From the NCBI RefSeq assembly GCF_900167565.1, contig NZ_FUZV01000001.1, positions 1,178,001 to 1,242,000 on the forward strand: a stretch of 64,000 nt of DNA, read 5' to 3'. The DNA is from Pseudoxanthomonas indica. Lineage in GTDB: Bacteria; Pseudomonadota; Gammaproteobacteria; Xanthomonadales; Xanthomonadaceae. A program made the translations under genes and the position numbers. Positions within the stretch are counted from its first letter, which is position 1; the number at the start of each line of letters is the position of its first letter. The notes below the pieces were generated by a model, which did not search any database, had not been told where the DNA came from, and worked only from the letters and a program-made list of their open reading frames with translations. Positions 44,748-53,657 of the stretch are shown piece by piece.

Positions 44748-45740
44748 TCAGCGCCACAGCGCGCGCGCTTCTTCGGCGATGAGGTCGGGAAATTCCTCCG
44801 GCCAGAACAGGCGTGCACCGTCCACCCGGCGCACGCCGCGCGAATGTCCGAGCACGCTGTCCAGATAGTCGGGCGCCTGCGCCGCGAAGATCGTATCGCC
44901 AGTACCCCAGAGGATGCGCGCCGGCATCCGGCTGGCGCGCAGCGCGGCTTCCACGCCCGCCAGCACGTTGCTGTCCAGACCGAGTGCATACGCGTGCGTG
45001 CGCTCGGGCTGCTCCACCAACGGTCGCAGGTACATGTCCAGGGTGTCGTCATCCGGATGCTGCGGGAAGGTGAACGTCATCCCGCCCAGGCCCTGCGGCG
45101 AACGCGCCAACACCGGATCGGCCAGCCAGGGCGCCAACCATTGCACGACAAACTGCCCCTCCTTCGCCAGATCGATCACCGGCTGCAAGGCCGGCGGAGG
45201 ACAGTCGATTTCGCTGTCGCAGTTGGTCAACAACAGGCTGCGCACGCGTTGCGGAAATCGCACGGCGAACAGTTGCGCGACCGCGCCCCCGCTGTCATTG
45301 GCGACCAGATCCACCTGTTCGATGTTCAGCGCGTCCAGCCATTCGGCGAGCATTTCCACCTGAGCGGCCGGCGCGACGCTCTGGCCTGGCGCCACGCGGG
45401 TGTAGCCCAGTCCGAGCATGTCCGGCGCCAGGCAACGCCGCAGCGGTGCCAGCCGTTCGAGCGCACCACGCCACTGGAATCCGTTGAGCGGAAATCCGTG
45501 CAGGAACAGCGCGGCCGGTCCGCTGCCGCGCTCGACGTGGGCAATCTCGCCGAAGCGCGTGTGCTGCCAGCGACGTTCACGCCGCCATTGCGCGGCTGAC
45601 AAAACAGGAAGCGCCGATGGAGCACGGCCCGCTGAAGCGGCTGTCGTGCTGCCAGCGCCCCATGCCATCGGCGCAACGGTCGCGACCAGCGAGGTCGTCG
45701 CGGCGAATCCACCCAGTTTCAAGAAGTCCCTGCGTTGCAT
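44748..45740 (-). CDS. TAT-exported alpha/beta hydrolase, Asp-nucleophile type
   Basis: A 330-residue hydrolase with a twin-arginine-like signal (MQRRDFLKLGGFAATTS). The oxyanion loop is HGFP (81-84) and the nucleophile elbow reads LVANDSGG with Asp149, as in haloalkane dehalogenases and epoxide hydrolases rather than Ser esterases. CAGGAG precedes the ATG at 45740. It is divergent from an HTH regulator (116 bp) that may control it. Substrate unknown; possibly an epoxide or haloalkane-like compound. Confidence 0.85.
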   Translation of the reverse strand: MQRRDFLKLGGFAATTSLVATVAPMAWGAGSTTAASAGRAPSALPVLSAAQWRRERRWQHTRFGEIAHVERGSGPAALFLHGFPLNGFQWRGALERLAPLRRCLAPDMLGLGYTRVAPGQSVAPAAQVEMLAEWLDALNIEQVDLVANDSGGAVAQLFAVRFPQRVRSLLLTNCDSEIDCPPPALQPVIDLAKEGQFVVQWLAPWLADPVLARSPQGLGGMTFTFPQHPDDDTLDMYLRPLVEQPERTHAYALGLDSNVLAGVEAALRASRMPARILWGTGDTIFAAQAPDYLDSVLGHSRGVRRVDGARLFWPEEFPDLIAEEARALWR

Positions 45741-45856
45741 GGCCAGCTCCTGGCGATTGAACGATACGAGGGCGCCACCTTCGCGCCAGTGGCTGGGCGC
45801 GGCAATAACCCCGCAGGTCATGGCAGCGCCGCAGGCGGCGCGGCTATGCTGCGCCC

Positions 45857-46666
45857 ATGAGCACACTTGCCGCCTCCGCCGACCTGGGTTCGTTGTTGCG
45901 CCAATGGCGTTCGTCACGACGCTGGAGTCAGCTGGACCTGTCGCTGGAAGCCGGCATCTCCACCCGCCACCTCAGTTATGTGGAGACCGGCAAATCGCAG
46001 CCCAGCCGCGAACTGATCGAACGCCTGGCCGAGGCCCTGCACATGCCGCTGCGCGAGCGCAATCGCCTGTTGCGTGCGGCGGGCTATGCCGACCACTACA
46101 CCGAAACGCCAATCGACGCGCCGGAACTGCAACGCATCCAGCGCGCGGTAGAATTCATCCTGGCCCAGCAGGAGCCCTACCCCGCCTTCGTGCTCAATCG
46201 CTATTGGGACATCCTGCAGACCAACCGCGCCGCCCAGCGCGTCAATGGCTTTCTGCTTGCGGGCCGGGCCAGTCCGCATCGCAACATGCTGCATCACGTC
46301 TTTGATCCGCAGGATCTGCGCAGCGTGCTGGTGAACTGGGACGAAGTGGCCGGTGATCTGCTCCAGCACCTGCGCCAGGCGGTCAGTGCGCGCCCCGGAG
46401 ATGCGCGTGCACGCACGTTGCTGGATGAGATGCTGGCCGCGCCCGGGGTACCCACCGCCTGGCGGCATCCGACCCAGGACACGGGACCGTTGCCGTTGCT
46501 GACCACCTGCTTCGCGCATGATGGCGTGTCGCTGCGCTTTTTCTCCAGCATCACCGTCTTTGCCACGCCGCGCGACGTGACCCTGGACGAACTGCGGATC
46601 GAAAGTTGTTTCCCGCTGGACGAGGCTACGGCAGACTTCTGCCGTGCGCTCGCCGACGCCGACTGA
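45857..46666 (+). CDS. MmyB-like HTH transcriptional regulator
   Basis: A 269-residue regulator with an N-terminal XRE helix-turn-helix (RWSQLDLSLEAGISTRHLSYVETGKSQPS) and a C-terminal MmyB-type ligand-binding domain (residues ~100-265; PYPAFVLNRYWDILQTNRAAQ is typical). Regulators of this group commonly control an adjacent divergent dehydrogenase or hydrolase gene, here the Asp-nucleophile hydrolase. TATGCT lies seven bases before the ATG, with no ribosome binding site, suggesting a leaderless message. Confidence 0.9.
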   Translation: MSTLAASADLGSLLRQWRSSRRWSQLDLSLEAGISTRHLSYVETGKSQPSRELIERLAEALHMPLRERNRLLRAAGYADHYTETPIDAPELQRIQRAVEFILAQQEPYPAFVLNRYWDILQTNRAAQRVNGFLLAGRASPHRNMLHHVFDPQDLRSVLVNWDEVAGDLLQHLRQAVSARPGDARARTLLDEMLAAPGVPTAWRHPTQDTGPLPLLTTCFAHDGVSLRFFSSITVFATPRDVTLDELRIESCFPLDEATADFCRALADAD

Positions 46667-46735
46667 GCAAACGCGCATGCGTACGCCATCCGCACCGATA
46701 GGCAGCGGACGGCGGAGGAAAATCAGTGGGCGAAC

Positions 46736-47173
46736 TTACTTCTGCGCCATCTCGCGATCGTGGACCGCCTGCATCTCGGCGCTGGTCAGCTGGCCATCGC
46801 CATTGCTGTCGCCGGCCTTGAACATCTTGTCCGAGCCGGCGGCGTGTTCACTGGCGGACAGCCGGCCGTCACCATCGGTGTCGAGTTTCTTGATCTTGTC
46901 GGCCGATGACATCGCCGGTTTGGCGCCGGCCTTGTCATGCCGGGCGGCGTCCATCTCCGCGGCGCTGACCTGGCCATCCATGTCCGAATCCATGTCGGTG
47001 AACATCTTCTTCGCGCCTGCGACATGTTCGGCGGCGGACACCTGACCGTCACCATCGCTGTCCATGCTCGCGAACTTGCCGCCTTTGGCCGGATCATGTC
47101 CGGCCGCGAACGCGCTGGCCCAGAGGCCGACCAAACCCATCAGCAACATGGTGTGGCGCGTGGCACTCTTCAT
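46736..47173 (-). CDS. secreted EF-hand protein
   Basis: A 145-residue exported protein with a signal peptide (ending AFAAG) and four EF-hand loops: DSDGDGQVSAAE, DSDMDGQVSAAE, DTDGDGRLSASE and DSNGDGQLTSAE. All have Asp at 1, 3 and 5 and Glu at 12, so calcium binding is likely; Met replaces Gly in the second loop's fourth position. Periplasmic calcium buffering or a structural role is possible. CGGAG precedes the ATG at 47173. Confidence 0.9.
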   Translation of the reverse strand: MKSATRHTMLLMGLVGLWASAFAAGHDPAKGGKFASMDSDGDGQVSAAEHVAGAKKMFTDMDSDMDGQVSAAEMDAARHDKAGAKPAMSSADKIKKLDTDGDGRLSASEHAAGSDKMFKAGDSNGDGQLTSAEMQAVHDREMAQK

Positions 47174-47392
47174 GATGTTCTCCGGAACCGGCACGGAGGG
47201 GTCGGCGTCGCGACATGCTGCGCTGCCGCAGGTGATGGCCAGGTCAAAACGCCAAGGCGCGCGCTATGGCGGCGGGATTTGTGACCTGCATCAACTGTGG
47301 ATGCGTGCTGGCGGCAGGATTGGATCTTGCAGGCGACCGGCGGGCTGCCTAGCGTGAGGGCTTGCGCAGAACGAGCAGGGGACAGCGGGGCG

Positions 47393-48181
47393 ATGAAGGT
47401 AGTCCACGGCGTGATGTTGCTTCTGCTCTGCGCACTCGTACCGGTGGCGGCGGCCGCCGATGCCACACCGCGCAACGGACAATGGCAGGACTGGGAGTAT
47501 GTGGTGTTCGAGACGCGGGGCGGCGGTGATCAGGAGTCGCTGCCGCTGGTGATCGCCCTGCATTCGTCGGGCTCGCAACCGGAGGAGCTGGCGAGCGCCT
47601 TTGCCGACCTGCCGGTACGCGCACGCGTCGTCCTGCCGCGCGGTCCGTTTCCGAGACCCAGTGGACGATCCTGGTTTCCCGAGGGATACGGCGCATTGCC
47701 GGCATCCGCGCAAGCCGCAGTGACCGAGGCAGCCGAAAGCCGCCTGACCGCGTTCATCCAGCAGATGCAGGAACGCCATCCCACCCGCGGTCGACCCCTG
47801 TTGACCGGTGTCTCGTATGGGGGTGACCTGAGTCTGCTGTTGATCCTGCATCACCCGGATGCGTACACCGCTGCGTTCCCGGTGGCGGCGCGGCTGTTGC
47901 CGGAATGGCAGCAGTCCGCGGTCGACTGCGCAGACGCCTGTCCACCGATCCTGGCGCTGCATGGTCGCGATGACCGCACCGTACCGATGGCCCCGACCGA
48001 GACGGCGCTGCAGGCATTGGGCGCACGCGGCTGGCCGGTTTCGATGCGTGGTTACGAGCACACCGCCCATGACTTCAGCCCCGCCATGCAGGCCGACGTG
48101 CGGCAGGCGATCGCGGACCGGTTCCGGGCCATGACGGGCGATGCCAACATGGGAAAACTCACGCCCACCGTGGATAAATAG
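47393..48181 (+). CDS. secreted carboxylesterase/phospholipase-like hydrolase
   Basis: A 262-residue alpha/beta hydrolase of the phospholipase/carboxylesterase group. A signal peptide (ending VAAAADA) is followed by LVIALHSSGSQPEELA, the nucleophile elbow TGVSYGGDLS, the acid in LHGRDDRTVP, and catalytic His in YEHTAHDF. The mature enzyme would be periplasmic. The DUF4136 gene follows 52 bp later. Substrate unknown. Confidence 0.87.
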   Translation: MKVVHGVMLLLLCALVPVAAAADATPRNGQWQDWEYVVFETRGGGDQESLPLVIALHSSGSQPEELASAFADLPVRARVVLPRGPFPRPSGRSWFPEGYGALPASAQAAVTEAAESRLTAFIQQMQERHPTRGRPLLTGVSYGGDLSLLLILHHPDAYTAAFPVAARLLPEWQQSAVDCADACPPILALHGRDDRTVPMAPTETALQALGARGWPVSMRGYEHTAHDFSPAMQADVRQAIADRFRAMTGDANMGKLTPTVDK

Positions 48182-48233
48182 CGCCTGGTCGCTGTGCTAA
48201 GGTCTGGCCACTGTCGACCTGGAGGTGCCTGCC

Positions 48234-48881
48234 ATGCGTGCTTTGACCGTGTTGCTTCGTTCTTCCTGGTTGTGCAGCGCGGGCATGGCGCTGCTGGCCG
48301 TCGCCGCAGTCGCGATGCCTGCCGCCGCCCAGCAGGGGTCGGTGGACGTCAGCAAGACCGCCACCGCGCTGCCGGGACCGCGCTACGCCTGGGTGGCCAG
48401 TCCCACTACCCTGCCTGCCGAGAACGATCAACGCGTGCAGGATCCCGCGTTCCGCAAGCGCCTGCAGGCGGCCCTCGACAAGGCGCTGCAAGCCAAGGGC
48501 TATCGCCTGGCCAGCGGCGCCAGCCAGGCAGACTTCATCGTCGCCTACCGCGTGGGCGTGCAGGACGTGGAAGATGTGCAGGTCAAGGATGTGCCCGCGC
48601 CCAAGGGCGACGGCAGCACGCCACAGGCGGCCATCGAGTGCCGCGCCGGCGGTTGTTCGCAGCTGGTCGCGCAGACCTCCGGTGGCCAGGCGGCACTGAA
48701 GACCACCGTCAAGCACAGCACCGAAGGCGGACTGTTGGTGGAAGTGATCGAACCCAAGACCATCCGCGTGCTGTGGCGTGCGCTGGCGCGTGGCGCGGTC
48801 AAGCGTGGCGAAGGCAAGCAGTCACGGCTGGACGTGATCGCGGTGCAGACGCTGGACAGCCTGCCCGCCATGCCGCGTTGA
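48234..48881 (+). CDS. DUF4136-like envelope protein
   Basis: A 215-residue exported protein. GGAGG at 48221 supports the ATG at 48234. After a signal peptide (ending AAAQQ) the sequence YAWVASPTTLPAENDQRVQDPAFRKRLQAALDKALQAKGYRLA and ADFIVAYRV matches DUF4136, usually found in lipoproteins; no lipobox Cys is seen here. Two cysteines (ECRAGGC) may pair. Function unknown. Confidence 0.82.
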   Translation: MRALTVLLRSSWLCSAGMALLAVAAVAMPAAAQQGSVDVSKTATALPGPRYAWVASPTTLPAENDQRVQDPAFRKRLQAALDKALQAKGYRLASGASQADFIVAYRVGVQDVEDVQVKDVPAPKGDGSTPQAAIECRAGGCSQLVAQTSGGQAALKTTVKHSTEGGLLVEVIEPKTIRVLWRALARGAVKRGEGKQSRLDVIAVQTLDSLPAMPR

Positions 48882-48980
48882 CGCGTAGCCGGGTTGAGTC
48901 CGCTGCACCCGCAGCGCACTGAACGATTCCGTCATCGGGGAGTGCTATACAGGGCGCTCCCCGAAGCCAATGGAATCGTC

Positions 48981-49409
48981 ATGGAAACCCAGGAACTGCA
49001 TCGTGGTCGCCTGATTGATCACATCCAGCTGGTGGTGCGCGATCTGCCCGCCAGCCAGCGTTTCTACGAAGCCGTGTTCAAGGTGCTCGGCATCCCGATG
49101 GCGGGCAGCGGCGACGACTACTTCTGGGCCGATGAACTGTTTGTCTCCACTGCCGCCAGCGAGGCCGCGCAAGGCGAATTGACCGGTCGCGTGCACCTGG
49201 CCTTCCAGGCGCAGGATCGGGCGATGGTCGATGCCTTTTACCAAGCGGCCATGGCCCACGGCGGACGTGATCATGGCAAGCCCGGCGAACGCCCCTATCA
49301 CCCCGGTTACTACGGCGCGTTCGTGCTGGACCCGGACGGCAACAACATCGAAGCCGTGTACCACGGCGAAGCCACGCGCAGCGCGGCGTCGGTCAAGGTG
49401 ACGTTCTAG
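48981..49409 (+). CDS. VOC-family protein
   Basis: A 142-residue vicinal-oxygen-chelate protein (RLIDHIQLVVRDLPASQRFYEAVFKVLG; FVLDPDGNNIEAVYHGEA). Candidate ligands include His15, His in RVHLAFQAQ and the C-terminal Glu in NNIEAVYH. The group includes dioxygenases and resistance proteins; no specific role is evident. It is convergent with the small membrane protein gene, 7 bp apart. Confidence 0.87.
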   Translation: METQELHRGRLIDHIQLVVRDLPASQRFYEAVFKVLGIPMAGSGDDYFWADELFVSTAASEAAQGELTGRVHLAFQAQDRAMVDAFYQAAMAHGGRDHGKPGERPYHPGYYGAFVLDPDGNNIEAVYHGEATRSAASVKVTF

Positions 49410-49416
49410 CCCACCC

Positions 49417-49830
49417 TCAGGCGTGCAGCACGCCGGGATCGGCGCTGCCAAAGGTGGCTTGCAAGGCTTGCTTGTCGTCGATCAAGGCATGCCGCATGCG
49501 CGCTTCGTCCAGCGACTTGATCGTCCATTCGTAGTGGCCGCCCATCCAGCCATCGCGCTGGTAATGCGCCATCGCCACGAAGTAGCTCGGGCCCTCGCCC
49601 ACGCAATACCAGAAGGCGGTCAGCGGATGATTGTGCGAGGACACCTCCATCGTCACCTGCTTGACCACCTGCATGTCCGGTCCGGCCTGGCGGCCATGCG
49701 CGGTGTCGAATTGCAGCGCATCGAAGGTCCGCTGCAGCCAGCGATCACTGACCCGCTGGTGTTGCGAATTGACCACGGCCAGCGCGGCCACGACCAGCAA
49801 CGAGATCAGGAAGTAGAGCCACAACGCCAT
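49417..49830 (-). CDS. single-span membrane protein of unknown function
   Basis: A 137-residue protein with one N-terminal membrane helix (MALWLYFLISLLVVAALAVV) and a soluble C-terminal domain of alternating strands (PDMQVVKQVTMEVSSHNHPL; YFVAMAHYQRDGWMGGHYEW). It starts 2 bp after the antiporter stop, so it is almost certainly cotranscribed and perhaps an accessory subunit. No domain name is known to me. Confidence 0.75.
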   Translation of the reverse strand: MALWLYFLISLLVVAALAVVNSQHQRVSDRWLQRTFDALQFDTAHGRQAGPDMQVVKQVTMEVSSHNHPLTAFWYCVGEGPSYFVAMAHYQRDGWMGGHYEWTIKSLDEARMRHALIDDKQALQATFGSADPGVLHA

Positions 49831-49832
49831 GC

Positions 49833-51074
49833 TCAGGATCGCTCCAGTGCTTGCGCTGTGGTCGCCGGCTTGCGCACCAGCGTGCGGAACAGCGGCCCGG
49901 TCAGCAAGGTGGACAACACCGCCAGCGTCACCAGCGCGGCAAAGGCGTGCTCGGACAGCAGGCCCTTGTCGCGCAGGATGGTGGCCGCGACGATTTCCAT
50001 CAGGCCTTTGCATTGCAGCAACGCGCCCACGGCCAGCGTTTCCCGCCGCGTGAAGCCCGGCGCGGGTGGATGAATCAGCACCGCCGCCAACTTGGCGGCG
50101 ACCGCCAGCACCAGCAGCAGCACCGAGGCCTGCAACGACGCCCAACCCAACACCTGGCCGTCGATCTTCAGCCCGCTATGGCCGAAGAACAGCGGCGCCA
50201 GGCCCATCAAGGCGAACTTGCCCAGCGTATCCACCGGCACCCGGCGCACCCAGGCCGGCGGAACGATCGCGCCGGCGAAATAGGCGCCCAGCAATTCATG
50301 CAGGCCCAGCTGCGATGAGGACCACGCGCCGGCCAGCAGGTACACGGGCAGGACCAGGTAGATCACGCCCGGCGGCAACTGCCAGCCACGACGTTGCGCC
50401 AGCACCGATACCGCGACCAACGTGCAGGGCAGGCCCAGCGCCAGCGCCTGCTGCCAGGAACCATGCGCCACTTCCGCGCCAGGCACGGCGAACAGCAGCA
50501 ACAAGGCCAGTCCGATCCACAGCACGGCATCATCGATGACCGCGATGCCCAGGGCCAGTTGACTGAGCGGGCGGTTCAACGGCCCCAGTTCGCGGACGAT
50601 GCCGATCAGCACGGGCAAGGCACTCACCGCCAGGCACAAACCGATCGCCAGCGCGCCGGTGGCGCGATCGGCATGCGGCGCCGTCCATCCCTCCAATCCC
50701 AGGAAGTACGCATACGCCATCACCGCGCCGGTCGCGAACGGCAGCAGCAAGGCGATGCCAGCACTGCTGGCCAGCCGCATCGGCGACGCGCGGTAGCGCG
50801 ACGGCGTGCCGGCGTCATTGCCGTGATAGCGGAACTGCCGGGTTTCCAGGCCGGCGGTGAACGCCAGCAGCAACACACCCAGCCAACCGATCCGATCACC
50901 CCAAACCGAGGGCAGTCCCCATGCCTTCACCGGCCAGCCGCTGGCGGCCAGCAGCAAGCCGATGATGATCGGGATCACCGCGATCGGAATCGAACGCCCC
51001 AGCGCGCGCCACAGCACCCACGCCGCCAGGATGAACACGGCCGAATCGAGCAGGAGGGCGTACAGGTTGTGCAT
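49833..51074 (-). CDS. cation:proton antiporter (CPA2-like)
   Basis: A 413-residue polytopic membrane protein of the monovalent cation:proton antiporter type (Na+/H+ exchanger/KefB-like) with about 12 helices. ASAGIALLLPFATGAVMAYAYFLG and the helix with SQLALGIAVIDDAVLWIGLALLLL, carrying the Asp pair expected for ion binding, are characteristic. No C-terminal TrkA-N domain is present. It may exchange Na+ or K+ for H+. A promoter (TATAGT at 51103-51108) lies upstream inside the halogenase 3' end. Confidence 0.87.
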   Translation of the reverse strand: MHNLYALLLDSAVFILAAWVLWRALGRSIPIAVIPIIIGLLLAASGWPVKAWGLPSVWGDRIGWLGVLLLAFTAGLETRQFRYHGNDAGTPSRYRASPMRLASSAGIALLLPFATGAVMAYAYFLGLEGWTAPHADRATGALAIGLCLAVSALPVLIGIVRELGPLNRPLSQLALGIAVIDDAVLWIGLALLLLFAVPGAEVAHGSWQQALALGLPCTLVAVSVLAQRRGWQLPPGVIYLVLPVYLLAGAWSSSQLGLHELLGAYFAGAIVPPAWVRRVPVDTLGKFALMGLAPLFFGHSGLKIDGQVLGWASLQASVLLLVLAVAAKLAAVLIHPPAPGFTRRETLAVGALLQCKGLMEIVAATILRDKGLLSEHAFAALVTLAVLSTLLTGPLFRTLVRKPATTAQALERS

Positions 51075-51102
51075 GAGACCGGGGAATCCGAACGTTGGGC
51101 GG

Positions 51103-51131
51103 ACTATAGAGCAGTCAGAACGGCTTGTCGG
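51103..51131 (-). promoter_or_regulatory. putative promoter of the antiporter gene
   Basis: On the minus strand CCGACA (51126-51131) and TATAGT (51103-51108) are 17 bp apart. The -35 half lies within the last codons of the halogenase gene. The predicted start is about 20 bases before the ATG at 51074. Confidence 0.55.
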
Positions 51132-52635
51132 CCGGACAGTAACTGCGCAGGTAATCCATGTGCGCGGGAATCTGGCGAACGGTGTTCGCGGTGCTGGCGC
51201 GGATGCTGTCGAGGAATTGCCGCAGCTCGTCGAAGCTCATGACCTCGGCAATCGGATGGTGCTGCCTGGGCGTGATGCCCTGCCCCATCATCACCTGGAT
51301 CCACGAGTTCTCCGCAAACAGTTCGGTCGGCACCGGGAAGACATTGCCCGTTTCGCGGAACAACTCGATGCGCTGGCGCAGGCTCGGCGGCAGTTCCATG
51401 CTGCCGACCGTGCGCCAGTAGGCATTGTCGCGCCGGTTGGTCACGCAATAGTGCAGCACCACGAAATCGCGTACATGCTGCAGCTCGGTGTCCAGTCGTG
51501 CGTTGTACTCGTTGACGATTTCCGGCGTGATGACATGCGGGAAGCAGTTGAGCAGGCGGGTGATGCCACGCTGGATCAGGTGGATGGTGGTGGATTCCAG
51601 CGGCTCGATGAAGCTGCCCGCCAGGCCCAGGGCGACGACATTCTTGCTCCAGCACTTCTGTCGCTGGCCCGGACGGAAGCGGATCGGCCAGGGATCCTTG
51701 ATGACTTCGCCTTCCAGGCTGCCGAGGAATTCCTGCTTGGCCTCGTCGTCGCTGATGTAGCGGCTGCAGTAGACGATGCCGTTGCCCACGCGATGCTGCA
51801 GCGGGATGCGCCACTGCCAGCCGGCATTGCCGGCAATCGCGCGGGTATAGGGCACGGCATCGCGCACGGCGGTGGTCTGGGTGGCCAGGGCGCTGTCGTT
51901 GAGCAGCCAGTGCGACCAGTCGGTGAAGCCCACGTTGAGCGTCTTGCCGATCAGCAGCGCGCGGAACCCGGTGCAGTCAATGAACAGGTCGCCTTCGATC
52001 ACGTTGCCATCGGCCAGCTTCAGCGACGTGATATAGCCACTGGCATCGTCCTGGTTGACCTCGACAATCTTGCCTTCCACCCGCTTGGCGCCATAGCCCT
52101 CGCTGAAGCGGCGCAGGAACTTGGCGTAGAGGCTGGCGTCCATGTGGTACGCGTAGTTCATGCCCTTGCGCGGCAGGTGCGCGAACTTGTTTTCCTCGGC
52201 CGCGCGCAGCTCCACGCAATAGTCTTCGTAGCGGCTGGCCAGCCCTTCCTCGCGCCCACGCATCCAGAAATGCACGAAGTTGGCCATCCAGTGATCCTGG
52301 CCGGTGACGCCGAAGGAATGGATGTAGCGGTGATCGCGATCCTTCCAGTTCTCGAACGAGATGCCGAGCTTGATGGTCGCCTGCGTGGCGGCCATGAATT
52401 CCTGCTCGTTGATCTCGAGCAGGCGATGGAAGGTGACCAGGGTCGGAATGGTGGCTTCACCCACGCCGACGGTGCCGATTTCCTCGGACTCGATCAAAGT
52501 GATGTCCAGCACCCGTCCCAGCATGCGCGAAATCGCGGCAGCGGCCATCCAGCCGGCGGTGCCGCCACCGGCAATCACCACGCGCTTGACGGCCTTGTGC
52601 GGGAATTCGGTCACTTCTTCGGTCACGTCGTGCAC
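51115..52635 (-). CDS. flavin-dependent tryptophan-halogenase-family protein
   Basis: A 506-residue FAD enzyme of the tryptophan halogenase family. The FAD loop GGGTAGW is at 23-29, the catalytic Lys89 in TQATIKLGISFENW, the halogenase signature WQWRIP at 273-278, and Glu347 in SFIEPLESTTIHL that pairs with the substrate. All residues needed for halogenation appear intact. It starts 2 bp after the cupin gene and belongs with cupin and SapC genes after a TonB-dependent receptor. Such TonB-linked halogenases have been reported in xanthomonads, Caulobacter and Brevundimonas (from memory); their natural substrates are not settled. No flavin reductase is in the window. Confidence 0.9.
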   Translation of the reverse strand: MHDVTEEVTEFPHKAVKRVVIAGGGTAGWMAAAAISRMLGRVLDITLIESEEIGTVGVGEATIPTLVTFHRLLEINEQEFMAATQATIKLGISFENWKDRDHRYIHSFGVTGQDHWMANFVHFWMRGREEGLASRYEDYCVELRAAEENKFAHLPRKGMNYAYHMDASLYAKFLRRFSEGYGAKRVEGKIVEVNQDDASGYITSLKLADGNVIEGDLFIDCTGFRALLIGKTLNVGFTDWSHWLLNDSALATQTTAVRDAVPYTRAIAGNAGWQWRIPLQHRVGNGIVYCSRYISDDEAKQEFLGSLEGEVIKDPWPIRFRPGQRQKCWSKNVVALGLAGSFIEPLESTTIHLIQRGITRLLNCFPHVITPEIVNEYNARLDTELQHVRDFVVLHYCVTNRRDNAYWRTVGSMELPPSLRQRIELFRETGNVFPVPTELFAENSWIQVMMGQGITPRQHHPIAEVMSFDELRQFLDSIRASTANTVRQIPAHMDYLRSYCPADKPF

Positions 52636-52637
52636 CT

Positions 52638-53657
52638 TCAGCGGTTGAGTCGGTTGAGCAGGCGCGCACGCAGGTCGCGGGCGCGGTCATCATCGAGCTG
52701 GCCCAGCACGCGGCGGGCCGACTCGGACATGTGGCCGGCGGTTTCCTCGCCGGCCTCGAACACGTAATGACGGAACACTTCGCGCCAGGTTTCGCGCTGG
52801 TGCGGCGGTAGATCGCGCACGGTCAGCAGCGCCAGCATCAGCGCGTTCATCGGCGTGTCCATCCATTTCGGCGTCTGCCGCCACCAGTAGTTCACCAGCA
52901 CGTTGAAAGGCTCCAGGCCTTCCATGTGGTGCCACCACATGCTGGGAATCAGCACGGCGTCGCCCGGTTCCAGTTCCGCACCCAGCGCATGCCGTTGGGC
53001 TTCGGCGAAGCGCGGGAAGCGTTCGAGATCCGGCGCGGCAAAATCGACCAGGCTGATCGGCTGGCCGGCCGGGGTGAACTCGATCGGGCCGATGTAGAGA
53101 TTGCGCAATTGATCCGGCGGGAATAGCGTGACCCGGCGACGGCCGGCGACCACGCAGGCCAGGTTGTCGGGCACATCCTGGTGCGCGGCGATGCGCGTGC
53201 GGTTGCCGATCCAGATGCTGGCCAGCGCTTCGCGTTCGCCCATCGGCACATCGTTGGCTGCACGGAATCCCGGCAGCCAGGTATCGATCGTGGTGGAGGC
53301 CAGGTAGATCGCCGGCGGCGCCGGGTCGGGCAGGTATTTGCGCAACGTCTTCAGCGCCACATCCAGCGGCACTTTTTCCTGGCGGAAATTGAAGGCGCTC
53401 AGATCTTCGTTGTAGAAGAAACGGCCCTTGATGTCCGGCGGGCCGACCGTGGCCACCACCGGCGGCGCGTCGGCGCGCTCGAAGCCGGCCACGTAATCGA
53501 TGGCCGCTTCGGCGGATTGGCGCGCGGCCTGCACCATCGGCCAGTCGGCCACGACGCCACGCAGCACCATCGGCGTGTCGGAGTGCAGCACCTCATCGGG
53601 CAGCGCCCGGTAGTCCAGGCCGTGCCGTTCGGGCAGGGCTTCAGTGCTGATCGCCAT
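52638..53657 (-). CDS. JmjC/cupin-8-like oxygenase
   Basis: A 339-residue protein with a cupin_8/JmjC-type core. The HxD iron motif is at His159-Gln-Asp161 (RIAAHQDVPDN) and the distal His at 243/244 (PSMWWHHMEGLE), consistent with a 2-oxoglutarate/Fe(II) oxygenase, although an Arg/Lys for 2OG is not obvious. Relatives include peptide or protein hydroxylases. It overlaps the SapC gene by 17 bp and precedes the halogenase by 2 bp, so the three are translationally linked. Confidence 0.88.
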   Translation of the reverse strand: MAISTEALPERHGLDYRALPDEVLHSDTPMVLRGVVADWPMVQAARQSAEAAIDYVAGFERADAPPVVATVGPPDIKGRFFYNEDLSAFNFRQEKVPLDVALKTLRKYLPDPAPPAIYLASTTIDTWLPGFRAANDVPMGEREALASIWIGNRTRIAAHQDVPDNLACVVAGRRRVTLFPPDQLRNLYIGPIEFTPAGQPISLVDFAAPDLERFPRFAEAQRHALGAELEPGDAVLIPSMWWHHMEGLEPFNVLVNYWWRQTPKWMDTPMNALMLALLTVRDLPPHQRETWREVFRHYVFEAGEETAGHMSESARRVLGQLDDDRARDLRARLLNRLNR

